From Litsea cubeba (Eukaryota > Streptophyta > Magnoliopsida > Laurales > Lauraceae): 64,000 nt of DNA. Shown here one piece after another: positions 22,137 to 33,306 of this stretch. A program made the translations under genes and the position numbers. Every line of letters begins with the position of its first letter. The first letter of the stretch is position 1. The stretch lies in assembly GCA_012931725.1 (NCBI GenBank), contig CM022949.1, positions 28,324,260 through 28,388,259 on the forward strand, in the 5' to 3' direction. The notes below the pieces were generated by a model. The model made no database searches. It was not told where the DNA came from and saw nothing but the letters and a program-made list of their open reading frames with translations.

Positions 22137-23696
22137 TCAATAAATGTCCAATACAAATAGAAAAATATAAGGCAGAAAATGATAATTAAGAACTATCTTC
22201 AAGACCCATACTTTCAGTATGACCCTGAAAGGTTTTTGGAGGTAGTCCTTTCGTGAATATGTCGCAACCATGAAATCTGTACGTATAGACTCAATTACAA
22301 ATTTCTGTAATCTAACATATTGTTTCAGTGATAGATATTTAAGGTCCATGTGTTTGGCTCCCTTAGATATCCTGTCATGCTTGGAGAAGAAGGTTGCAGT
22401 GTCATTGTCACAGTAAAGAGTTAATAGCTTAGAGATGAAACTCAAAGCTCCAAACTGAGAGATAAAATTACGCAACCATGTTCCCTGAATTACAGCCTCA
22501 TAACATGCCACATACTCAGCCATCATGGTGGATGTGTAAAGTAACTCGGATTTCTGGCTTTTCCATGGTATTGCACCTCCACATAAAAGATACACATAAC
22601 CAAGAGTGCAAAGCCTGGTGTCAGGACATCCAGCAAAATCTGAATCGGAATAACCAGTCACCTGTAGGTGACTTGATTTTCTGTATGTGAGCATATAATT
22701 TCTTGTTCCCTTGAGGTATCTCAGCACTTTCTTTGCAGCTTTCCAATGAGTGATTCCTGGGTTACTTTGAAATCTACCCAGCATGCCAACAGCATGACTA
22801 ATGTCAGGTTTTGTACAAACCTGTGCATACATCAGACTCCCTACAAGAGAAGCATAAGGATATTTTTCCATTTCTTTACGTTCCAATTCGTTCTGTGGAC
22901 ACTGCGTAAGATCAAGTTTGTCTCCTTTATGCAGTGAAACAGAACTAAAGGAACATGTCATCATGCCAAATCTCTTTAGAACTTTGTCAATATATGCTTT
23001 CTGAGACAACCCCAAAATACCAAGTGACCTATCACGGAATATTTTTATTCCTATCACATAGGAAGCCTCTCCCATATCTTTCATTTCAAATTTCTGAAAG
23101 AGATAATCCTTTGTAGCATGTAATAAACCAAGGTCGCTACTAGCTAGTAATATGTCATCAATATACAGAACCAAAAATATGAACTTACTCCCACTGATCT
23201 TGAGGTATATGCAAGGGTCAACCATGTTTTCTGTGAAATCGAAGGCAGTAATGATTTCATGAAACTTTAGGTACCATTGCCTCGAATCTTGTTTCCGTCC
23301 ATATATTGATTTCTTAAGTTTGCAGACCATGTCTTTCTGACCTTCAATTATGAAGCCTTCAGGTTGACGCATGTAGACTTCTTCTTCTAAGTCTCCATTA
23401 AGAAAGGCAGTTTTCACATCCATTTGATGTAACTCGAGGTCATAGTGAGCTACTAATGCCATGATAATTCTAAGAGAATCCTTCTTGGACACAGGGGAAA
23501 AGGTCTCAGTATAATCAATGCCTTCTTTCTGATTAAAACCTTTGGCAACAAGTCTGGCTTTATGTCGTTCAATATTGCCTTTGCAGTCGCGTTTGGTCTT
23601 GAAGACCCATTTACAGCCAACTGGTTTGTGTCCTGGAGGCAATTGAACAACTTCCCATACTTGATTTTCATCCATAGATTTCAATTCATCCGTCAT
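22137..23696 (-). pseudogene. Copia reverse transcriptase and RNase H region
   Basis: About 519 codons are open. From the N-terminus: the RT start (MTDELKSMDENQVWEVVQLP, then GCKWVFKTKRDCKG), the catalytic YIDDILLAS motif near residue 180, and the RNase H part (LTLYCDNDTATFFSKHD, KHMDLKYLSLKQYV). A stop separates it from the upstream pol segment at 23706-24017 (RSQRQRRLAISDDYM). The order and the YIDD motif fix it as Copia pol. The segment itself is intact, but it cannot be reached by translation from gag. Confidence 0.92.
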
Positions 23697-24467
23697 TGCA
23701 TCAATCTATTTACTAGAATTAACATCCTTAATGGCTTGTGAATAAGAAACCGGGTCTTTAATTGTCCCTTCTTCAGATTCTACTTGGTAAAGCATGTAAT
23801 CATCGGAAATAGCTAATCTCCTTTGTCTTTGAGACCTTCTTAATGCTGGTTCCTCTGGTGCTTCATTCATATGTTCATCGGCGACAATCTCATGATGCAG
23901 TTGTTGATCATTGATTGGATTTTCTTCATTGTTAAATGGTTCAACAACGGGATGATTTCTAACAGCTTTCGGAATAGAGAGTAAAGGGATAGGGACCCTG
24001 ATTTCCTGAATGATCACATCTTGAGTTTTATTACTCCCACTGATTTCGCCATTCTCAAAGAATCTAGCATTACTGGTTTCAACAATTCTCGTACTATGGT
24101 TAGGGCAGTAAATCCTAAATCCTTTGGACTTTTCTGGGTAACCTATAAAGTAACCACTGATCGTTTTAAGGTCTAATTTCTTTTCATGTGGATTGTAGAC
24201 TCTAGCCTCAGCTGGACAACCCCAAATTTGAAGATGTCTTAAACTAGGTTTCCATCCTTTCCACAGTTCAAATGGTGTTTTTGGAACTGCCTTACTGGGA
24301 ACCCTGTTTCAAGATATAAACAGCTGTGGGTAGAGCATCCATCCACAAGGATATAGGTAAGTTAGCATGACTCATCATGGATCTAACCATTTCCATATAT
24401 GTACGATTTCGCCTTTAGCTACACCATTCTGCTATGGAGAACCAGGCGTTGTGTATTGGGCAACAAT

Positions 24468-26240
24468 TCAAAGCTTTTGGAGAAGTTTTGCAAAAGGTCC
24501 AGGATGTTGTCCTGTTTCATTATACCTACCATAAAATTCACCACCTCTATCTGACCTTATGATTTTCACTTTTTTATCTAGTTGCCTTTCGACTTTAGTA
24601 ATGAACACTTGTACAGCATTCACAGACTGAGATTTGTCATGCAACAAGTATAAATAACAATAACGTGAGTAATCAATAAAGGTAATGAAGTACTTTTCTC
24701 CCCCAAAGGTTGGAACATCAAAGGGTCCGCAAATGTCTGTATGAATTATTTCAAGAAGCTGAGTACTTCTTGTGGCTCCTTTCTTTGTGTGTTTTGTTGA
24801 TTTGCCTTTAATACAATCCACACATACTTTAATATTAGTAAAATCTAGATCCGGAAGGACACCATCTTTTACTAATCGTTTGATTCTTTCACTGGATATG
24901 TGACCCAGTCTTTTATGCCACAAGAAATAAGAGTCATTTTTAGATGACTTTCGTTTGGTTTCCTTAGAATGCAGGGTAAGATGGATTTCAGCAATTTGAC
25001 TATTAAGATGAAACTTGTATAACCCATCAAATAAAATTCCAGAACCAATACGACTAGAATTTTTAAGTAAACTGAAATTACCATTTCCTAATTCAAACGA
25101 GTAACCATCTTTATCAAGTGCGCTTACAGAAACCAAATTACGGGAAATAGACGGAACATAAAGTGTTTGACATAAGTCTAACTGATAACCGCTATCTAAA
25201 ACAAGACAAAAAGTGCCAATGGCTTCAACTGGAGCTTTGTCTTTATTGCCCATAAAAAGGAAGTTCTCACTAGGGTTTATGGTTTGGATCGTAAGGAATC
25301 CCTGCATTGAATTGGAAACATGAGCATTAGCACCAGTGTCAATCCACCAAGTATCAGAAGAAACATAAGTAAGATGTGATTCGAAATAACTTACGAAACC
25401 CAGAGGGTTACATTTCTTTTCGAACCATTCTTTACGTTTAATGCAGTGTGCCTGAAAATGTCCAGGTTTCTTGCAAAATTTGCATAAGTTTTCATTCTTT
25501 TTCTTCTTGGGGTTCTGACTGGCCTCATTAGATTTGGGTGGTGTCCTTTTCTGGCCTGAATTTTTCTTTTTCCCAGTTTTGTTGTTAGCTCCTTGAACGA
25601 GATGAGCTACTTTAATACCTTGTTGATTTAGCCTGGCCTCCTCTTGAACCAATTTGTTAGCCAATTCATTCACTGTCCACTTTTCCGTAATAGTATTGTA
25701 GTGAATTTGGAAAGGCCCGTACTGAGGAGGTAAACTGTTTAGGATAAATTGGACGAGAAAAGCCTCATCCACAGATAGTCCCAAATTCTTTAGTTTCGCA
25801 GCAAGGTTGGTCATCATAATGACATGCTCATGCATTGAGCGAGTGCCATCAAACTTCATGGTTGTAAGATCTGCCATTAGTTTCCCAGTAAGGGATTTGT
25901 CTGCAGTCTTAAACCTATCTTCAATGGCTTTCATAAAGTCCTTAGCATTCTCAGGTGTAGGAAGGGATGTTTTGATATTTGCATCAATAGTCATTCGCAA
26001 AAACATAGTGCTTAGTCTGTCAGACCTCTTCCAAGCATTAAAGAGGGTATTTTCCTCAGCGTTACTTGTGGCAGTGAGTGGAGCCGGCTTATCTTTACGA
26101 AGAGCCATATCCAGTTCAAGTACCCCCAATGTGAACTCAACTTGCTCTTTCCATTCGAAGAAGTTGGTTCCATTGAGTTTAGTGACAGAGGTAACATGCG
26201 AATTCAGATTAGTGGGTACTATAACTGCAATAGAGATATA
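24468..26240 (-). pseudogene. Copia gag, protease and integrase region
   Basis: The minus strand encodes gag (NFFEWKEQVEFTL, LPPQYGPFQIHY), a CCHC knuckle (CKFCKKPGHFQAHC), the protease active site WWIDTGANAHVS, the HHCC zinc region (LWHKRLGHISSERI, VCVDCIKGKS) and the start of the integrase core with its first Asp (HTDICGPF) and second (RSDRGGEFYG). Frame continuity extends upstream of 26129 to about 26240, where the gag start should lie. It ends at a TGA near 24467, where related elements read on; another stop (TAG) and a frameshift follow before 24017. Confidence 0.9.
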
Positions 26241-26249
26241 ACAATAAGG

Positions 26250-27592
26250 CTTTAATTAAAATAAGACAACACATGCATAATATATGAATATATATGACAA
26301 AAAAAATTTTAGGTGCTCCTGTGGGTAGTCACCATAATTTCTACACATTATACCATCTAAGGTCATCATATTCAAGGTGGTATAAATGAGTGATGTTACT
26401 TTTAATTAGAACAAGTAAGATATCTGTGGATATCTTTGGTCCATGTATGAACAAACACTCCTTAATTATTATTCAAACGTATGAATATAATCCGCCTGTG
26501 GGCGATTAAATGCTTCATGCGCTTGAACAATGGGGAAAGTAAACATTATGATGGTAATTAGGGCCAAATCTTAGTATTTAATTGTTAGGGTCACTGTGGT
26601 GAGACCTAACCTTAAGCATACAACTCCTGTAGAAGGCTTGCAAAGAAAGTGCAAGAAATACAGTAGCCCATTGAACAATTGTGAAACACCTTCCCATGCT
26701 TATCCTATAATTTCTGAGTCCCGTAGGTTAAAAAAGAAGAAAAGAAAAGGCACTAATTGAGCTTATTTCTATCCTGCAGATCAACGATTATACTGTATCC
26801 TAATAGTAGATCCTATCCGTTCAACCTTCTGTGCTCGGAAATATTTAATCAGTGACTGATCGAATGGTTAGGATCTTCTAGTCTGAGATATTTTGGGGTA
26901 ATCCCATCATCATGATGGCCATCATCATATCAGCAGCGGGGCCCACTTATCCAACAACTTAGGAGAGAAAAGAAGTGCCATCAAAATCTAGTGGTCGTTT
27001 GATGGACCACGAATTTAGGCGTGACTGGGAAAGTAGTGTGTTTGTATCCAATTCCACTACAAAGTCACAATTATGATGTTCTGTTTGGTATCCACAATTC
27101 CACATTCACATCCCTTTCCATTGATTTAATGGGCCCCATTTCAGAATTATAGTACCAACAATACATTCATCTCCTTTATGCATGTGAATGTACTGACGAC
27201 TATTGGAATTATGGTACCAACAATTCATTCATCTCCTTTATTCATGGGTTTTACTTGTCAACCCATTACTTTTATTGCCCCCTGGAAGACTTTATGAGAT
27301 CCAGACAGTTCTTGATAAAGGAGTGTTGGTCAGTCTTTTTAGCATGTAAAAGCCATGGCCCCATGGTCTCCATGGATGGATGGAGACCCTGTGACATGGG
27401 TGCACGTGCAAGGTGAGCCAGGCAGCCTACGGTCATACCTCCATGGGGCACCCCACCCTCATCATAGCTCACTTGAGGGGAATGGGTGGGGCCCACTTGA
27501 ATGGACGGAGCACCAAACCATGATGTAGGGGGTGATATCCCATTATTAATGGATGATCATGTGTTCTCTAATAGCCATGTTCTGATACCACA
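26250..27592 (-). other. Copia leader between 5' LTR and gag
   Basis: This noncoding stretch of about 1.3 kb between primer-binding site and gag is longer than in most Copia elements, so it may contain a secondary insertion. 26970-27250 contains partially repeated motifs (CAACAATnCATTCATCTCCTTTAT twice, near 27147 and 27217) but no defined ends. Confidence 0.5.
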
Positions 27593-28064
27593 TGTTAGTT
27601 TATTATTAACATGAATCCTAAGATCGAGAACATCATGATTATCACGTGTAGGATTTAATTAAAGATTACCTCCAAACATCCTGATGCAGAGAGCTTTCCG
27701 ATCCTGCTGTCTGATGTTGATGTTGAGATCCGCCCAAGAAGACTTTAGGGAATAACTTTAGTTTCTCTCTCCTTACCTATAAGCCTTAATGTGTCGAATT
27801 TTGTGAATGAGTCTTTGTGATGGAGGAAAGACTCTATTTATAGGTGGAGAGAGGACCAAATATATTTCAATTAGGATTCCATTAGTTTTAATCTCAACCG
27901 TCCATCAACGTAGAGTTTGTTATGGAATATATCTCTTTAGGAAATCTTATATGAGTAAAAGATAGCATGTATCCTATGAAAACGGGATTCCTATAATGAC
28001 CATAATTTATAGAAAGGTAATAACTTGTGGTCTAAATAAAAGACCTAAAAATAATTTACTTACA
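27593..28064 (-). repeat. Copia 5' LTR (right copy)
   Basis: Direct repeat partner of 21327-21797. TCTGATACCACA immediately to its left is the primer-binding site on the minus strand. Confidence 0.92.
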
Positions 28065-28472
28065 ACAAATAGGACTAAAAAATAGTATTATGTGAGAAAT
28101 TAGGAAATAAAATCTCTAAAGTATGAAATTCAGTGACCCAGGCGCTCGAGCGCAGCAGGGAGCTCTGTTTCGAACGTCCATCTTGTGCGCTATTGCAATT
28201 CTAACTTCTTGTTGCACACTTCCCAAGGCAATCAATCCCTTTCACGCTTTTTGTGTTACCATGTGATGTCATCGTAGCAAAGCAACTCTTCATTTCTTGA
28301 TGCACGGGTCTCGACGCAAACAAAACAACGTTACCATGATGTTGATTCATGTGTGATGGCAAGAGTCCATGTAGTCTTTTTTCTTGCACAGTCTACTAAT
28401 AAAACAATTGATAAGAGTGTCCAGTTTTATTACAAATGAATTTCCCAATACACTTTTTAATAGGGTAATAAT

Positions 28473-30016
28473 CCTTACAAATGGTATCAAATATTGGTTG
28501 ATTCCGTTTCATATCAGACGGTATCAGTTCACACCGGTATAATATCTAGTCGAGATATCAATATTGGCGATACAGGAAAAATATCTCCAAAATATCGGTA
28601 TTTCTCGACCGAGATGAAGTTCATCTACACCTTACTAAGATATCGGCCGATACATGGTCTTTCACTCGTTCTTAGTTTTCTTCCCTATTCCCTAATCCCT
28701 GAATCTTCTTCATGCAAGTTAAAAACTTAAAATAAAAAAAAAAAACAAAAAAAAAACAAAAAAAACAAAAAATTGCATGTTGCAGTAAAATAAAATAGAG
28801 ATTGAAGGAGGGGATGAGGAGGAGAGAAAGCACCTGGATTCCATCCCACCCTTTGGCTCCTCCACTGCTACTGGCCAGCCGCACCGCAGTACCAGCCCTC
28901 TCCTCTCTTTCCTTTCTTTTTCTTTTTCTCTTTAACTTTTCCTCTTTCCTTTCCCTCCTTTGTTTCCCTCCCAGTCTCTCTCCTCTGTTTCAGGCAATTG
29001 ACGAAATGAAAGGACGTGTGATCCTCTCCTCTCTTCCTCTTTCCTTTTCCTCCTTCGTTTCCCTCCCAATTTCTCTCCACTATTTTACTTGCAATTGACG
29101 AAATGAAAGGACGTGTGAAAGGGGTAAATGCCCTTTTTAGGGTTTATTTCCTTTTCTAACCATCAATTGGGTATGTAACTTTAAAACCATGGCATGGTCC
29201 CACAATGGAGCCTACCTACATAAAATCCAAACCGTTCAAAATACCTCTCCCTCCCTCTATCATGCCCTGAGAAAGTTTCACTCTAATTAGAAATTTTCCT
29301 ACCATTAGATTAATCAATCAACCAATTTAGAAAAAAAAATCAATCTAATAAGAACAAATCTCCTAATAAAATGTGATTTGGATGAGGGCCCATGCAAGAG
29401 AAGGGCAACTATATTGAATGGTTTAGATTTTTGTAGGTGGGTCTACTATGAAGATTACAAGATTTCTAAATTACCCGTATTAGTTTTTAATTACACCTTA
29501 ATTACACCTTACTTAAATAGGAGTTGGGCTCAATGAATTAATCATTTATAAGACATCTACAGTAATGATTCAAATCATGTAGCATGGTCAAACTTATTGT
29601 TGCCAGACTATGATTCAAGTAAAATTTTTACAAAGCTATTACAAGATGTGATAGTTATTTTTAATCATTGGGATTTTAAATATAGCTACATTAATGGGTT
29701 TGTAAATTATAAGAATGGACACATATATTATACATTAAAACTTGACATAATTAATAATTAATGATTAGTGAGCGATACAGGATCTTATGACTTGTGGGGA
29801 CCGAGGTTTTGATTTATTGTTGTTACTAATGGAAAAAAATATTGTTTTTCAGCATTTTCTAATATTCTGGATTTTTTGCGAATTTTTTTGGATTAAAAAA
29901 ATTTACACCGTGACGACCGCAACAGACCGATATCTGCGACCGATACCGATATCATATCGGTTTTTCGGCCCGATCAATACTGCGATCGAGACCGAAATTT
30001 TAAACCATACTTACAA
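28473..30016. mobile_element. 1.5-kb TIR element inserted at the LTR edge
   Basis: The body is 28481-30008. The ends are ATGGTATCAAATATTGG and, inverted, ATGGTTTAAAATTTCGG, an imperfect terminal inverted repeat; both subterminal regions are rich in TATCGG and CGATA motifs. CTTACAA flanks it (28474-28480, 30010-30016), 7 of 8 bases duplicated. No transposase was found. The TSD length and TATCGG-rich ends fit a nonautonomous hAT- or Mutator-like element. Confidence 0.65.
28924..29117. repeat. Tandem duplication, two units of about 97 bp, CT-rich
   Basis: CAATTGACGAAATGAAAGGA recurs 97 bp apart (28995 and 29092), each preceded by a similar CT-rich block with CCTCCTTnGTTTCCCTCCC. It lies inside the 28481-30008 element. 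Confidence 0.8.
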
Positions 30017-30208
30017 CATGTCTATGATATTATATACTTTAAAGTACTCATCCATGGCCTCGTTACATGGTTCAGTCAAATTGATGGCACTAAAATTGCA
30101 GTTCTTTTTTATTGTATGGTATAATTTATCAGAGATGACGGCGTGATCCCAAGCATAGTCGATCATACCTTTATTGTCTGTCTCAAGATTCATCCATGCA
30201 TTACCAAT

Positions 30209-31562
30209 CTACAAGAGTATTTTCATTGGAAACTGAAACGAATTAATGATCATAAATGTGCATACATTAACTACATAGAAAATCGATCAATGATATTAGG
30301 ATGCTGTCCTATGATATTTAGGGCAGTTAATACCTAATTTTACATATGCAGTTCTTCTTCATTGATCTAACTTGCTCATATTACGTGTCTCTGAGTAGAC
30401 AATTGTCTAAATTTCATTTTAATTGGAGTCACATAAAATAATTCATTCAGAAAGATGAAACAGTCAGTCAATTACAACCATTTGAATGGGAGGATTCCAG
30501 TGATATAACCAATGGAACTTTATTTTAGTTTTCTAATTGAATGATACAGGGTAATTCCTTTTACTAACAGAATATATTTTCTCTTTCATATACCACATTA
30601 ATATGGGGAGTGGAGATCAGATCCCACCAATCCAAGCCACAAATTAAGTTCCTGCCAAAAGTTGCAAGCTGAGAGAACAGTAGACAAAACTTGGGAAAGA
30701 ATAGATAGGCATTCACCCCCATAAGATTGCAATGACAACATTTCATGAACCAATATACATGAGACCCATTTCATATCTCTCACACACAGAGAGAAAAGTA
30801 AAATATCTCATTGCATTTCATGAGGGTCCATTGAAGGTAAAACCCCATTCCCACTTTAAATAACTGAATGAAGCTCGCCCGGGGGCCCGGGGGGGGGGGG
30901 GGGGGGGGGGGGGGGGCGGTTTTGGGTTTGTAGCCTTTTTGAAATAATCCTATAACGTAGGGTCTCTTTTAAAAAATTCCATTGGAATAACTCTTATTAG
31001 CGTAAATCTCAATATTGGAGGTAAGGTCATTCATTTTGGAGCCCGGCTACATGGCCTGATGTTCATTCAGGCCTGAACATCAGGCTGGAACCTTTGATCT
31101 CATTTGAAAAAGGCCACTTTTCAGGCCTGACATCAGGCCATTTAGATTTTTTGTTCATTTTGACTCACCTCACCATGTAGTTCCACTAAATTAACTCGGG
31201 CAAGGATCCCAACTCATTTAGGTGATGCCATTTAAGTAAGCAAAATGGTTTAACATATGTGCGACTTTTTTGGGTCCAAGCCCTAGTCCACTGATATCTT
31301 AGCACCTTCGTTCTGCAGAAACTATCATGAATCAATCCTTAACTATAACATTGATAGTGAGGGGCTTAGGTGATAGTGTGTAGTAAGTGTGTGAGCAAAT
31401 AACGTCACTAGATGAGAAGTGGTCTAAACTTAGGTAAGCCTGGCCCATACACACGCGCGGGAGTAATATATATTTCCAATTTTTATACCCTTGAAAATCA
31501 AAGCAAACCCAAGTTTTGTCTCCATGGCCAACCCCGCAGCTCAATTCGAATTGTACTGGTAT
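30209..31562. other. SCPL-A intron 5 remnant, then duplicated SCPL 3' flank
   Basis: 30209 to about 30440 aligns with intron 5 of copies B and C. A run of 28 G occupies 30889-30916. From about 30950 the sequence aligns with the 3' flank of copy C (about 42110 onward), e.g. GTGAGCAAATAACGTC at 31391 and 42481. No gene is present. A segment near 31080-31140 repeats CAGGCCTGA-like motifs in inverted orientation. Confidence 0.6.
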
Positions 31563-32653
31563 TTTGTAAACAGGGCCGGCTCTCATGGGTAGTCACCCTA
31601 GGCCACTGCCTAGGGCCCCCCACAAGGTAACCAATTTTTAGGGCCCCCAATTACTAAATTAATACCCTAATTACACCCATAATTGCAGGAATTTGAGGAG
31701 ATTATATTGCCATAAATGCATAAATTGAAAAGGCTTATTTCTTTCTTTGAAAAGTATAGAGAAACTGGATTTGAAGAAGCAATGATAGAATTCTAAAGAA
31801 GTTGCAAGTACTATGGAAATTGAACCTGTTTTCCGTGAAAAGCGTATTATACGTAGAAAAAGACAATTTGATGAGAATGTCGATGAAGAGGTTCCACAAT
31901 CAGCTGAAGAATCATTCAGAGTTAATTACTTCATTTTCATTATAGACCAAGCTCTTTCTTCACTTAAGAGTAGGTTTGAACAATTTCAAGTATATGAGAA
32001 AACTTTCGGGTTTTGTTTAATTTGGAGAAGTTAAAGTCTGCAGATAGGAATAGCTTAATAGCTTCTTGTGAAAACCTTGCAGAGTTTCTGAAACATGATG
32101 GCATCTCTGATATTGATGGGACGGAGTTACTTTTAGAATTGCAAATCTTGAGAGAAGTTTTACCGGAGGACATAAAGAAGGCAGTTGATGTGCTAACTCA
32201 TTTGAACTCAAGGGCTAGTTGCTTTCCAAATGCCTGGGTTGCTTACAGAATTTTGTTGACTATACCAGTAACAGTTGCCTCTGCAGAAAGAAGTTTTTCT
32301 AAGTTGAAAATGATCAAGTCTTACCTTCGGTCAACCATGTCGCAAGAAAGACTGAATGGACTGGCTATGTTATCCATTGAAAAAGAATTGGTAGAGAAGA
32401 TAGATTATACAAATGTAATTACTGATTTTGCAGCGAAAACTGCGAGACGAGTAAATTTTAGATGATTCTTTGTTTTTGTAATTATTTTGACACTAGTTAT
32501 GTTTTATTTTATCTTACTAGTGGGGTTAAGTTCTATGTTCCTTCTACAAAAAAAAAAAAATTTTGCGTGTGCTTTTTTTTTTTCTAAGATAGGGCCCATT
32601 TTTAGGAGCTCGCCTAGGGCCACCCAAACCTCAGAGCCGGCCCTGTTTGTAAA
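31563..32653 (+). mobile_element. hAT transposon derivative, 1075 bp
   Basis: The ends are CAGGGCCGGCTCT (31571) and its exact inverted copy AGAGCCGGCCCTG (to 32645). TTTGTAAA, an 8-bp target duplication, flanks both sides (31563-31570, 32646-32653). The paralogous sequence in the flank of SCPL-C (about 43047-43070, TTTTGTACATAGGGTGCG) lacks the element and gives the empty site. It carries only the C-terminal part of a transposase, so it is an internally deleted, nonautonomous copy. Confidence 0.96.
31813..32465 (+). pseudogene. hAT transposase C-terminal fragment
   Basis: Two overlapping frames (31813-32034 and about 32030-32465) join across a frameshift near 32015. The second encodes LEFLQILRE-like helices and a hAT dimerisation region: WVAYRILLTIPVTVASAERS followed by FSKLKMIKSYLRSTMSQERL and LAMLSIE. 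This motif is diagnostic of plant ZMYM1-like hAT transposases. The BED finger and catalytic core are missing. Confidence 0.9.
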
Positions 32654-33306
32654 TAGGGTGCGTCAGGTCAGTCTATTCTAGTTTCAATTTGGTTGGATGC
32701 AGCTTTAGGGCTTGGGTTGAGCCAATGAACTCGTTCCAGTTGCATCCCCCACCTTAAACCAGTGAGGATTGAGAATCCTATAAAGGCCAAGTCAGTGGGC
32801 GCTTTATCCACAGAGGCAGTCCAGTAATTCCCAAATGCCAGGTCCATTTAAGTACCACAACCTTCATCATAAACCATGTGATTAGCTAGGCCCTTCTTTG
32901 CTAGACTCACTTGAAAACCAGCACCATCTCCAGAAGAGATCATGAATGCAGACACTTATAACTAGGGATGCTGTTCTGTGCCGTGCCACGTCTAAATTCA
33001 TGTCCATCAAATCTTTACTAGCGGTTGTATTGAGAATCTCACAAATATCTATCTAAATATGCTTTTAAACAAAAAACTACGATAATTTGGTGGGACTGAT
33101 TTTTTGTATGAACCTTATCAATAAAAAGACCCTTTTCTATCCATTCGGCCAAATGAGATGGACCTAGCTCATTTACACGGTATATATTATGCAATCTGCT
33201 CACAGGTGAAGATCTTCCTAATTAAATGAACTTAGTTACTGATAAATACATAGAATTTTAATAATTTTGTAATGAATTGCCAACAGAGAGTTCATTAAAA
33301 AAAAAT
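32654..33306. other. 3' flank of SCPL-B, duplicated unit
   Basis: It continues the duplicated flank (compare 43070-43903): GGTGCGT.AGGTC, CATCATAAACCATGTGATTAGC and TCTTCCTAATTAAA occur in both. It probably includes the SCPL-B 3' UTR. No other gene. Confidence 0.6.

Larger units (their letters stand above)
21327..28064 (-). mobile_element. Ty1/copia LTR retrotransposon, nearly full length, 6.7 kb
   Basis: LTRs at 21327-21797 and 27593-28064 (471 and 472 bp) begin TGTTAG and end TTACA and differ at about 25 positions by eye, about 95% identity. In minus orientation the 5' LTR is the right one. A primer-binding site complementary to initiator tRNA-Met (TGGTATCAGA, minus strand) lies at 27581-27590, and a purine-rich tract (minus CCAAGTGGGAGA) abuts the 3' LTR at 21798-21810. 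Flanks are GCAAA and ACAAA, a target duplication with one mismatch. Domain order gag, protease, integrase, RT, RNase H identifies Copia. Stops and a frameshift in pol show it is not autonomous now. Confidence 0.94.
20850..30020. mobile_element. LTR inserted in SCPL-A exon 6, itself host to two later elements
   Basis: ACATG (20850-20854, 30016-30020) flanks the block and is single in the intact exon of copies B and C. The outer sequence begins TGTAAG (its first two bases shared with the target copy) and ends CTTACA, inverted matches typical of LTR ends. It contains a TATA-like ATATATAG at 21278. Subtracting the Copia (21327-28064) and the TIR element (28481-30008) leaves about 0.88 kb, suggesting a solo LTR. 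The shared TG suggests a 2-bp loss after insertion; that detail is inferred. Confidence 0.75.
19554..30208 (-). pseudogene. Serine carboxypeptidase-like copy A, disrupted
   Basis: This is the 3' half of an SCPL gene. Recognisable exons (minus strand): exon 6 at 30208-30016 plus 20854-20764, exon 7 20392-20256, exon 8 20138-20046, exon 9 19864-19800 and exon 10 19703-19554. Exon 10 retains the catalytic His (RGAGHEVP). Exon 9 is 65 bp against 106 bp in copies B and C: a 41-bp deletion removes the GDTD catalytic Asp and shifts the frame. Exon 6 is split by about 9.2 kb of transposons; removing the insertion and one ACATG gives 279 bp, exactly the size in B and C. Exons 1-5 are absent; similarity to the other copies stops near 30440. 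Exons 6, 7, 8 and 10 remain open, so the losses are not ancient. No functional peptidase can be made. Confidence 0.93.

Noticed and set aside
24468..26240. Copia gag-pol as a functional host gene
   Set aside because: It has LTRs, primer-binding site and polypurine tract in place, and its pol is broken by stops; it is a decayed mobile element.
28802..29098. Phe/Leu/Ser-rich plus-strand frame
   Set aside because: CT-rich tandem duplication inside a transposon; low complexity.
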